From assembly GCF_014295415.1 (NCBI RefSeq), contig NZ_CP052909.1, positions 1,302,001 through 1,366,000 of the forward strand: a stretch of 64,000 bases of DNA, given 5' to 3'. This stretch comes from Constantimarinum furrinae (GTDB lineage Bacteria > Bacteroidota > Bacteroidia > Flavobacteriales > Flavobacteriaceae). Positions 15,961 through 23,984 of the stretch are shown in pieces. The notes under the pieces are model-generated. The model saw nothing but the letters and a program-made list of their open reading frames with translations. It ran no database searches and was not told where the DNA came from. A program made the translations under genes and the position numbers. How positions within the stretch are numbered: the stretch's first letter is position 1; each line of letters opens with the position of its first letter.

Positions 15961-18597
15961 ATGAGGATTAGAGAAATAAATGCAATGCGCGGGCCTAATT
16001 ACTGGTCGGTACGCCGACATAAGTTAATAGTAATGGTCCTCGACCTCGAAGAGATGGAAGATTTCCCATCTAATAAAGTTGATGGATTTAGTGATCGTCT
16101 CAAGCAAATGTTTCCTACCATGTTTTCTCACCGCTGTTCAGTTGGAGAGCCCGGGGGTTTTTTTCAACGGGTTGATGAAGGTACCTGGATGGGTCATATA
16201 ATTGAACATATAGCGCTGGAGATCCAAACGCTGGCAGGTATGGATACGGGCTTCGGAAGGACCCGAGATTATGGGGAACACGGGGTTTATAATGTGGTGT
16301 TCAGTTATATCGAAGAAACTGTTGGACGTTTTGCTGCTGAAGCTTCAGTACGCATTTGTGAAGCCTTGATCGCCGGAGAAGAATACGATCTGGAATCGGA
16401 TATTCAAACCATGCGTGAATTGAGAGAGGCCGAACGTTTAGGACCCAGCACAGGTTCGATAGTTGAAGAAGCAGCCAGTAGGGGCATTCCATGGATACGA
16501 TTAAACAAATATTCTCTATGTCAGTTAGGTTATGGCGCCAATCAGAAAAGAATACAGGCCACCGTAACCAGTGAGACCAGCAGTATTGGAGTAGAACTTG
16601 CCTGTGATAAGGAAGATACAAAATACCTGCTCGAGCAGGCCGAAGTAGAAGTGCCCAGAGGGGATATTATTTCGAAGGAAAGTAGTTTGGAAGAAGCTTG
16701 TCGTTATGTAGGCTTTCCATTGGTAATTAAACCTATAGACGGTAATCACGGCAGAGGAATTACGGTTGACATTCAAAATTACGACGAAGCATTAGTTGCT
16801 TTTAATGCGGCAAAAGAAGTTTCTCGTCGTGTGATCGTTGAAAAATTTGTTACCGGAGAAGACTATAGATTACTGGTGATAAATAACGTACTCGTTGCCG
16901 CAGCAAAAAGAACCCCTGCTCATGTTATTGGAGACGGAAGATCTACTGTGGAAGAGTTGGTCAATAAGGTTAATGAAGATCCCAGAAGAGGGTATGGGCA
17001 TGAGAATGTGCTTACCATGATAACTATTAATGATCTTACTAAGACCATTATAAAAGATGCCGGATATACGGTAGATTCTGTGTTGCCGGAAGGTGAGCGC
17101 CTTATCTTAAAGGATACAGCCAACTTAAGCACGGGAGGTACTGCCGAAGATGTAACGGATATTGTTCATCCGGCCAATGTTTCCATGGCAGAGCGTATTT
17201 CAAAGATTATCGATCTCGATATTTGCGGCATCGATATTATGACAGACGATATTAGCAAACCACTTTCTGAAACCGGAGGAGCCGTCCTTGAAGTAAATGC
17301 GGGACCAGGATTTAGAATGCATCTGGCACCCACAACCGGGCTGCCCAGAAATGTAGCGGCACCTGTAGTCGACAAACTCTTTCCTCAGAAAGGGGATACC
17401 GGAAGAATACCTATTGTAGCTATCACAGGTACTAATGGAAAAACTACAACAAGTAGACTAATTGCCCATATGGCTAAAATGAAGGGCTATCGGGTTGGAT
17501 ATACAACCAGTGATGGAGTTTATATTCAAAACCGGTTGCTAATGAAGGGAGATTGTACGGGTCCAGCGAGTGCCGAGTTTGTTCTGAAGGATCCAACAGT
17601 AAATTTTGCTGTACTCGAATGTGCCCGTGGAGGGTTACTTCGCGCCGGACTCGGATTTGGAAATTGCGATGTGGCTGTGGTGACCAATGTTGCGGCAGAT
17701 CATTTAGGTTTGAAAGGTATTCACACTATAGAACAATTGGCAAAAGTAAAAGGTGTTGTTCCCGAAACAGTACTCCCGGACGGATATGCAATACTCAATG
17801 CAGACGATGACCTTGTTTACGATATGCGCCGTGGTATAAATTGCAATCTGGCGCTTTTTTCAATGGATGAGAACAATCCGAGAATACAGGCATTACAGCG
17901 TATTGGTGGAATCACAGCCGTTTATGAAAACGGTTATGTAACTATCTGTAAGGGCTCCTGGAAGATGCGAATTATGAAAGCCGAGAACATCCCGCTTACC
18001 TATGGAGGAAAGGCAGAATTTATGATCCAGAATGTATTGGCTGCTGTGATTGCTGCAAATGTACGTGGTATTAGCATAGAGGATATGAAAGCGGGTCTGG
18101 AGACATTTATTCCTTCAGCCTCACAAACCCCAGGTCGTCTAAATTTGTTCGAGTTTGATAATTTCAAGATCTTACTGGACTATGCTCATAACCCGGCAGG
18201 GATGCGTGCCCTTCAGAAATTTTCTGATAAATTGGAATGTACGGTAAAAGTAGGGATCATTGCGGGAATTGGTGATCGAAGAATTGAGGATAATAACGAA
18301 ATGGGAGCTATCGCCGCCGAAATGTTCGATGAGATCATTATTCGTCAGGATAAGCGATTACGTGGTAAGACAGAAGAGGAACTAATTAATATGCTACATG
18401 ATGGAATTAAAAGTAAAGATCCAAACAAAAAGACTACGATCATTCCTTCCGAAAGAGAAGCGATCACTTATGCAGTAAACAATGCTCAAAAAGGATCTCT
18501 TATTATATTATGTAGTGATGTAATTCCAGATGCCTTGGATCTGGTTACGAGATTTAAAGAACAAGAAGCGAACGGAGAAAAGGTGTTTGCTGATTAA
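15961..18597 (+). CDS. cphA: Cyanophycin synthetase
   Basis: 878 residues, the usual length for CphA. The N-terminal domain (about 1-160) is followed by an ATP-grasp domain (about 215-475; FPLVIKPIDGNHGRGITVDI, EVNAGPGFRMHL), which adds Asp to the backbone. A Mur-ligase-like domain follows, with P-loop AITGTNGKTTTSRL at about residues 486-499 and later LDYAHNPAGM, which adds Arg to each Asp side chain. All expected ATP-binding motifs are present. The product is a nitrogen-, carbon- and energy-storage polymer. With the two neighbouring hydrolases the complete make-and-recycle pathway is encoded within 4.5 kb. Confidence 0.97.
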   Translation: MRIREINAMRGPNYWSVRRHKLIVMVLDLEEMEDFPSNKVDGFSDRLKQMFPTMFSHRCSVGEPGGFFQRVDEGTWMGHIIEHIALEIQTLAGMDTGFGRTRDYGEHGVYNVVFSYIEETVGRFAAEASVRICEALIAGEEYDLESDIQTMRELREAERLGPSTGSIVEEAASRGIPWIRLNKYSLCQLGYGANQKRIQATVTSETSSIGVELACDKEDTKYLLEQAEVEVPRGDIISKESSLEEACRYVGFPLVIKPIDGNHGRGITVDIQNYDEALVAFNAAKEVSRRVIVEKFVTGEDYRLLVINNVLVAAAKRTPAHVIGDGRSTVEELVNKVNEDPRRGYGHENVLTMITINDLTKTIIKDAGYTVDSVLPEGERLILKDTANLSTGGTAEDVTDIVHPANVSMAERISKIIDLDICGIDIMTDDISKPLSETGGAVLEVNAGPGFRMHLAPTTGLPRNVAAPVVDKLFPQKGDTGRIPIVAITGTNGKTTTSRLIAHMAKMKGYRVGYTTSDGVYIQNRLLMKGDCTGPASAEFVLKDPTVNFAVLECARGGLLRAGLGFGNCDVAVVTNVAADHLGLKGIHTIEQLAKVKGVVPETVLPDGYAILNADDDLVYDMRRGINCNLALFSMDENNPRIQALQRIGGITAVYENGYVTICKGSWKMRIMKAENIPLTYGGKAEFMIQNVLAAVIAANVRGISIEDMKAGLETFIPSASQTPGRLNLFEFDNFKILLDYAHNPAGMRALQKFSDKLECTVKVGIIAGIGDRRIEDNNEMGAIAAEMFDEIIIRQDKRLRGKTEEELINMLHDGIKSKDPNKKTTIIPSEREAITYAVNNAQKGSLIILCSDVIPDALDLVTRFKEQEANGEKVFAD

Positions 18598-18650
18598 TCC
18601 ATTTATTCCGATTCTGGTCTTATTTGAAGGATCAGGTTTCAGGAAAATTT

Positions 18651-20807
18651 CTATTCAACTTGGGTTATTTCAAATTGAAAGTAGGGCTCTTGCCCAACTA
18701 CATTAATGGTAACTGTCCCGAAGGGGGAGCTATTGTGTGCATAGATTTCAACCGTATCTGAAGCATTCAGAGACAACAAACTTTCTACGTATATTGATCT
18801 TTCCGCGTTGGTTCCGTTGCTGGCTATACTATAAGGGGAGCCGTTTACATAGATCGCTATTTTGTTCACCACAGAACTGGTAACTCTCATCCTGGCATTT
18901 ACTTGATAATAACCGGCGGTCGTGGCTGTAAAAGCATTTGTGGAGGTGTCAAACTCGTTATTACTATCAAAGGATTCTATATCGAAGGGAAGTTTTTGCC
19001 AGGTCGATAATGGTATCGACTGATTACTGCTTAAAGTTACCCGAACCCTCGATAATGAGCCGGAGCCACTACCATTTTCCCAGCTTAAAGTACCGGAACC
19101 GTTCGTCGTTAAAACCTGGCCGTTAGAACCGTCAGATGTCGGGAAAGTATAGGCTTCATTAAAAGTTACGGCACCAGTATTAAAGACTTCAAGTGCATTG
19201 GATCTAGCGCTAGCTGAGGTTCCGTTTCCTACTACAAACGATCTGTTTGTTCCTGATTTGTTGTAGGAGCCAACCGCCATTTCATTTGTGCCGGTAGCAA
19301 GTGTACCGTTGCCCATTGCCGTCGAGCCATAACCGGAAGCAACAGAGACCAAACCTGATGCAAAACTGTAACTTCCACTGGCGATAGTTCCGGCATTCAC
19401 TGCAAAGGATCGATCGCCAATATTCGAATCATCCCAGGCTGTAGAATTAAATATTCCACCACTTCCTACGCTTCCTGCCCTAAAAGCTGCTTTATCCGGA
19501 TAAAAGAACATTCGATTTCCTGCGCCACTTACACCCAATGTGCGACCGGCATTAAAAGCTCCCGTAACAATAAGGCCATCCAACCCTGCAATAGTGACCG
19601 CGCCGTTGTCTGCCGTTATGGTTTTACCTGCCCCGGAGCCACCTTCATCATAAGCGGAGTCGAGCGTATTTTGAGTATCGCCATCTCCGGTGATTGTTTG
19701 AAAAGTTATATTTCCCGAACCATCAGTAGTCATTACTTGACCATTTGTTCCATCTAAAGTGGGGAAAGAATAACCGGTTGTGGCCGGATTTCCAATTTGA
19801 AACTCGCTATTAGTGCGTAAAATATTCGTGTCAAACTCACCATAAATAAGGGCATTATTCGCATCGGCATTAGAACTTTCAATATAAAGTTTGTTACTTC
19901 CTGTTTCATTAAAACCGGCATTCGACCCAATAAATATATTAGAACTTCCGGTACTATTACCTCTTCCCGCACGATAACCTACGGCCACATTGTCGGATCC
20001 GGTAGAATTTAAGGTAAGGGATTCCAGACCGTGAGCTGTATTCCTGGCACCGGAAGAATTCGAATACAGCGATCTGTATCCACTCGCTGTATTACTTCCC
20101 GCCGTGTTAAAAAACAATGCCTGAACACCATTGGCCGTATTATATCCTCCAGAGATATTATTGTTTAACGCTCCATGCCCGGTTGCTGTATTATTGATTC
20201 CGGCTGTATTTGAAAATAAGGCATGATATCCCAATCCCGTATTGCTATTACCACCAAGGTTGGCTCTTAGTGCACTTAAACCCACCGCGGTGTTTTCAGA
20301 CCCGGTTGTATTTGTTTCCAGCGCTAAATAGCCTACAGCGGTGTTGGACTGTCCTGTGCTGTTATTTTCTAAAGCTTCAAAACCCACTCCAACATTTCTG
20401 TTATCACTGCTGTCATCGGCTGCTCCTGCGTTTATTCCCAAAAACACCGAAGAACCATTTTGAGTTCCATCACTATCGCTTTTTCCGTCGGAAAGATCAT
20501 CCAATTTCTGAGCTCCTGTTCCCCCAACAGATTTCCAAGACGATGTTCCCTGGTCCCAGTAATAAAATCCTTCGGAAGGAGTTCCCAAACCGGTCACAAA
20601 GACCATCATCCCATCCTGTGAAGCTGTGGGATCTGTTGCCGGGAAGTTATCTATTCGCGGAATTAAAATTCCATCGGTGTTAGCGGGAGTACTTACATTT
20701 CCGGAAGAAATATCCAGAGTAGCTTGGGGATTTGTATTATTAATCCCTACCTGAGCGTGAACTGCGAAGCCTAAAAATAAAATTGATAGTATAACGGACC
20801 TTTTCAT
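18651..20807 (-). CDS. Secreted fibre protein 3 (copy B) with C1q-like C-terminus
   Basis: About 718 residues from the ATG at 20807; a GTG eight codons earlier (20831) would extend the signal peptide unnaturally. A signal peptide (MKRSVILSILFLGFAVHAQ) and VGINNTNPQATLDI module are followed by roughly 24-residue repeats (NTAVGYLALETNTTGSE type, about residues 135-300). A segment FFYPDKAAFRAG shared with fibre 1 (FFYPRKSAFRAG) leads into YadA-like SFASGLVSVASGYGSTAMG repeats. The C-terminal C1q-like domain contains NAFTATTAGYYQVNARM and ends FQFEITQVE. It is the last gene of the copy B unit. Unlike fibres 1 and 2 it has no clear paired LytTR-type site; a plain -7 box is present. Confidence 0.8.
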   Translation of the reverse strand: MKRSVILSILFLGFAVHAQVGINNTNPQATLDISSGNVSTPANTDGILIPRIDNFPATDPTASQDGMMVFVTGLGTPSEGFYYWDQGTSSWKSVGGTGAQKLDDLSDGKSDSDGTQNGSSVFLGINAGAADDSSDNRNVGVGFEALENNSTGQSNTAVGYLALETNTTGSENTAVGLSALRANLGGNSNTGLGYHALFSNTAGINNTATGHGALNNNISGGYNTANGVQALFFNTAGSNTASGYRSLYSNSSGARNTAHGLESLTLNSTGSDNVAVGYRAGRGNSTGSSNIFIGSNAGFNETGSNKLYIESSNADANNALIYGEFDTNILRTNSEFQIGNPATTGYSFPTLDGTNGQVMTTDGSGNITFQTITGDGDTQNTLDSAYDEGGSGAGKTITADNGAVTIAGLDGLIVTGAFNAGRTLGVSGAGNRMFFYPDKAAFRAGSVGSGGIFNSTAWDDSNIGDRSFAVNAGTIASGSYSFASGLVSVASGYGSTAMGNGTLATGTNEMAVGSYNKSGTNRSFVVGNGTSASARSNALEVFNTGAVTFNEAYTFPTSDGSNGQVLTTNGSGTLSWENGSGSGSLSRVRVTLSSNQSIPLSTWQKLPFDIESFDSNNEFDTSTNAFTATTAGYYQVNARMRVTSSVVNKIAIYVNGSPYSIASNGTNAERSIYVESLLSLNASDTVEIYAHNSSPFGTVTINVVGQEPYFQFEITQVE

Positions 20808-20875
20808 AGTTGTTGTTTTTACAAAATCCACAACTAAGTAGGAAAGTTCAATTGTGGTAGAAGAATTGGAGACTT

Positions 20876-20883
20876 CAAATTTA
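20876..20883 (-). promoter_or_regulatory. -7 box of fibre gene 3
   Basis: The minus strand reads TAAATTTG, a perfect TAnnTTTG match. No TTTAGTGAA pair lies 26-29 bp upstream; only a single imperfect TTTAGAAAA occurs at 20923. Confidence 0.45.
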
Positions 20884-21037
20884 AGAAGGCGGTAAAGTTG
20901 AAACCTCTATGAATTCATACATTTTAGAAAATCCATGATTTCTTAGGCGTTATTATAAGCCTTAAAGTTGCCAGGGGGATCGAAGAAAAATAGGGGTAAA
21001 CAGAATGGTCTTTACTAGTAAGAGTAATAAATTAGGC

Positions 21038-21724
21038 TTAGGATCGTAGTTTAAGTTTTATGTCCTCTTTATGAGAGGCGGTTAAGGGGACGGTATGTCC
21101 TGACACCACCAAACTGTCAATGGTCATCTTTGACACCTTACGAAGATTAACTATAAACGACCTGTGCGTTTTTGCAAAATGTACCGGATTTAAGCTTTCA
21201 GAAGTAAATTTCAGTGTTTTAGGAACCAAGAAGCTATGTGCTTCAGTAATTACATAGCAATAGTTGTCAAAAGCTTTCAGATATAGGATGTCTTCTTGAT
21301 TTAATTTATAGGTCTCTCCTTCCGATTTAATTATTAAAAATTCATCTTTGGTGAGTGAAAAATTGTGCCATGCCAATTCTATATTACTACGTAAGCCCGC
21401 TTCAGTAAAAGGTTTTACAATAAATCCCAATGGCTTCGTTTCTTTTACTCTGCTTATGGTAGAAGGATCTGTTTGAGAAGTGAGATACAAATAGGGAATA
21501 TACCTTTTGTCTAAAGCTGTGGCCAAGTCGATACCGTCCTTTTCCCCTTCCAACTGTATATCCACTAAAACAAGATCCGGCTTGGATGTTGAAATTTCAG
21601 TTAGTGCTTCCTCATATGTTTCTACATCACCAATCACATAAAATCCCTGTTTTTTTAGCGCAGTTTCAATAGTTGCGGCGATTAGCGGTTCGTCTTCTAC
21701 AATTAAAATGCTTAGTTTTTGCAT
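21038..21724 (-). CDS. Response regulator, REC-LytTR (copy B)
   Basis: 228 residues. The receiver domain (LIVEDEPLIA; phosphoacceptor Asp55 in LVLVDIQLEG) and the C-terminal LytTR domain (LYLKAFDNYCYVIT, FAKTHRSFIVN) align without gaps to copy A at 7597-8310. The two regulators share almost the whole receiver output face and the start of the DNA-binding domain, so they may recognise the same operators. The kinase partner is encoded 92 bp upstream. The upstream gap carries a paired TTTAGTGAA-type site, suggesting autoregulation or cross-regulation by copy A. Confidence 0.94.
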   Translation of the reverse strand: MQKLSILIVEDEPLIAATIETALKKQGFYVIGDVETYEEALTEISTSKPDLVLVDIQLEGEKDGIDLATALDKRYIPYLYLTSQTDPSTISRVKETKPLGFIVKPFTEAGLRSNIELAWHNFSLTKDEFLIIKSEGETYKLNQEDILYLKAFDNYCYVITEAHSFLVPKTLKFTSESLNPVHFAKTHRSFIVNLRKVSKMTIDSLVVSGHTVPLTASHKEDIKLKLRS

Positions 21725-21739
21725 GGAAAATAATATTTC

Positions 21740-21747
21740 TGAAAATA
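21740..21747 (-). promoter_or_regulatory. Candidate -7 box of response regulator B
   Basis: The minus strand reads TATTTTCA, 29 bp from the paired operator, matching the copy A element TAATTTCA at the same distance. It matches TAnnTTTG only partly. Confidence 0.35.
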
Positions 21748-21776
21748 CTTAAAATAGGATTTTGGATGTGCTAATT

Positions 21777-21806
21777 TTTAGTGAATGCTCCTAATTATTA
21801 AGTGAA
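21777..21806 (-). promoter_or_regulatory. Paired LytTR-type operator upstream of response regulator B
   Basis: TTTAGTGAA at 21777-21785 and TTAAGTGAA at 21798-21806 start 21 bp apart on the plus strand. Confidence 0.68.
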
Positions 21807-21816
21807 CCGTTACGTC

Positions 21817-23754
21817 TTATAAAACTTTGAACCGAGATATGCTTAAGGTTGCTACAGTTCCATGGGGAACACTTTGTGAAAAATTCAGTGTTGCCTTTAA
21901 CTTTTTAGCTAACGCTCTCATCAGTTTAATTCCGAATGAACTTTCGCGTATTTTTTCCGGCATGCCTTTTCCGTTATCACTTACCTTTAATATCAAGTGG
22001 TCGCCTTCTCTTCCAAAATCAATATGCATTTTTTGAGAAGTCTTGGTTTCCACAAATGCGTGTTTTAGGACATTGGTTATGAGCTCGTTTAAAATTAAAC
22101 CTACCGGTGTTATTGTTTCTATGTCGAGTACCATAGGTTGTACGTTTAATTCATAGCTCATCTCATTCTTTCGCGAATGATGACTTTCGAAAATGTCTTT
22201 AGTGAGATCGCTGAAGTATTCTTTGGTATCTATGCCAACCAATTGATCCTTATTATACAGTTTTTGGTGAATCAATACCATAGATCGTACTCTGTTTTGG
22301 GCTTCACGAATTGCCAATTGTGCCTCTTGGTCCTCAATGTTTTCAGATTGGAGATACAAGAGGGAAGAGACGATCTGAAAACTGTTCTTTACTCTGTGGT
22401 GCGTTTCCTTAAGTAAAACATTTTTTTCATCTAGAGTGGATTCCAATAGTTTCTTTTGTTGTGCCAGCAGTTTGTTCTTTTTCCTGTTCCTAACAAAATA
22501 AAAAGTTAGAATGGATAGTACAACAGCAATAGAACCAAGAATGAGGTATAGTAATTTTTGAGCTGCCGCTTGTTTATCGAGTTCTCTGTCTTTACGTTCT
22601 GTATCGTACCTTACCTCATAATCTGCTATTCGAGATAACATTTCGCTCGTACGAATACTATCTTCCATAACCTTCTGATTTTTTAATGCCTCATACGCTT
22701 TTTTATAATCTCCGGCAGCTTCGTATAGCTTGGTAAGCAAGGCTTTTTCGCGGGAATGACCAATGAGATAATTTACTTTTTCCAGTCTTTCAATCGTTCT
22801 TTCCATTATTGGAATGGCCTCTTCCGGGGTGCCACGATCGATCATGGCTTGCGCCAACACAGAGGCTGAGGTTGAATATGCATTGTAATTATTTAAACTG
22901 TCACTGGCTGCGATCACCTTTTTGAGATGCGAAATACCTTCAGGCGTATTGGCTTCCAAAAGAACCGATTCTACCGGGAAGTGATAATCTGGGGTCTTTA
23001 ATTCTTTTGCCTTATAATATTCTATCAGCATTTCGGCGTAATGCGCCTGCTTAACGTGATCCTTCACTTCATTAAAATGATCGGTAATTAAATAAAGAAG
23101 AAAACCACGCGCATGATGTTCGGGATATTTGGACATTTCAACCCACGCTTTTTCGTAGTACATGCTTTTTAAGTCCGAATTTCCTAGGATGTATTGAATA
23201 TCTCCTTTTCGCTGATAGACTTGCCATAACATTGGACCTAAGTCCTCTAGATTTTCTAAGGCTATTTTTTCAGCTTCATTGACATAAAAAGTTGCTGAAT
23301 CTACAACCGTTGTATTGACATAATGACTCGAAATTAAATGGTAGAAGTCATGTATCATTACATGGTTATTTAATTCCTTGGCCCATTTAAGCCCTTGAAA
23401 TCTTATTTCTTTGGATCTCTCGATCAAGCCATTATTGACCAAATTGGGACCGTAACTTAGGTAGGCATACATTCTTAGCTCTTTTTCCGAAGCATATTCA
23501 GTATCCAAATAGTGATAAAGAGGCAGTGCCGCTTTAGGTTGCATCCTCGACATTTTTTGCGTAAGCTTTCCTATCTCCATCTTCTTCGCATCAGATTTCA
23601 TGCTTTTAGATACCGCAACGATGCTATCGATGTATGTTTCTGAAATTTCTTGAGCAGAAAAGTGGGTAGGATTGAAACACCAAAGGAAGAGCAACAGTAT
23701 TAGCCGTAGCTTCCATGTATTAACACATATGGAAGTGCCTTTAATGTATTTCAC
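21817..23754 (-). CDS. TPR-containing sensor histidine kinase, HisKA_2 type (copy B)
   Basis: 645 residues from a GTG start, the only start giving a signal peptide (hydrophobic about residues 16-34). A helical TPR-like region (about 45-375) precedes one transmembrane helix (about 401-421) and a basic linker. HisKA_2 follows with ETHHRVKNSFQIVSSLL (His452/453) and HATPase boxes LNELITNVLKHAF and VSDNGKGMP. The kinase core is nearly identical to copy A (NVLLxETHHRVKNSFQIVSS), while the TPR sensor half is only weakly similar. The two copies therefore probably sense different partners while feeding similar regulators. Only a degenerate version of the paired operator is seen upstream (23794 and 23815). 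Confidence 0.92.
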   Translation of the reverse strand: MKYIKGTSICVNTWKLRLILLLFLWCFNPTHFSAQEISETYIDSIVAVSKSMKSDAKKMEIGKLTQKMSRMQPKAALPLYHYLDTEYASEKELRMYAYLSYGPNLVNNGLIERSKEIRFQGLKWAKELNNHVMIHDFYHLISSHYVNTTVVDSATFYVNEAEKIALENLEDLGPMLWQVYQRKGDIQYILGNSDLKSMYYEKAWVEMSKYPEHHARGFLLYLITDHFNEVKDHVKQAHYAEMLIEYYKAKELKTPDYHFPVESVLLEANTPEGISHLKKVIAASDSLNNYNAYSTSASVLAQAMIDRGTPEEAIPIMERTIERLEKVNYLIGHSREKALLTKLYEAAGDYKKAYEALKNQKVMEDSIRTSEMLSRIADYEVRYDTERKDRELDKQAAAQKLLYLILGSIAVVLSILTFYFVRNRKKNKLLAQQKKLLESTLDEKNVLLKETHHRVKNSFQIVSSLLYLQSENIEDQEAQLAIREAQNRVRSMVLIHQKLYNKDQLVGIDTKEYFSDLTKDIFESHHSRKNEMSYELNVQPMVLDIETITPVGLILNELITNVLKHAFVETKTSQKMHIDFGREGDHLILKVSDNGKGMPEKIRESSFGIKLMRALAKKLKATLNFSQSVPHGTVATLSISRFKVL

Positions 23755-23844
23755 GGGCGTAACAATTTAATCGGTTACTGCAAGATACATTATTTCAGAA
23801 AAATAGTAACGATGGTTAGAAAAGACAGGATTTTGGTTAAAAAG

Positions 23845-23872
23845 AAAAGCCATCACAGTTGTGATGACTTTT
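23845..23872 (-). terminator. Intrinsic terminator of the glycan operon
   Basis: Stem CATCACA (23851-23857) / TGTGATG (23860-23866), extended by AAAAG/CTTTT on the flanks. On the minus strand the T-rich TTTTCTTTTT follows. It lies about 110 bp after the MFS transporter stop codon. A separate 15-bp dyad TCAGCCAGTGGCTGA sits at 23891-23905 between them. Confidence 0.65.
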
Positions 23873-23984
23873 CGCCCCAAATTTGATCGGTCAGCCAGTG
23901 GCTGAACAACCTACTTATGTCATGTAAAATTACAAAATTTATCCTTTGGTTGACAGGTTTAGGAAATAATTAACTGATTTTGTA

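Noticed and set aside
20923-20950. Possible paired LytTR site upstream of fibre 3 (TTTAGAAAA, CTTAGGCGT)
   Set aside because: The second half matches poorly and the spacing is 19 bp, not 21.
23891-23905. 15-bp dyad TCAGCCAGTGGCTGA as a terminator or operator
   Set aside because: A one-base centre cannot form a stable hairpin loop at full length and no T-run follows; an operator role is possible but unsupported.
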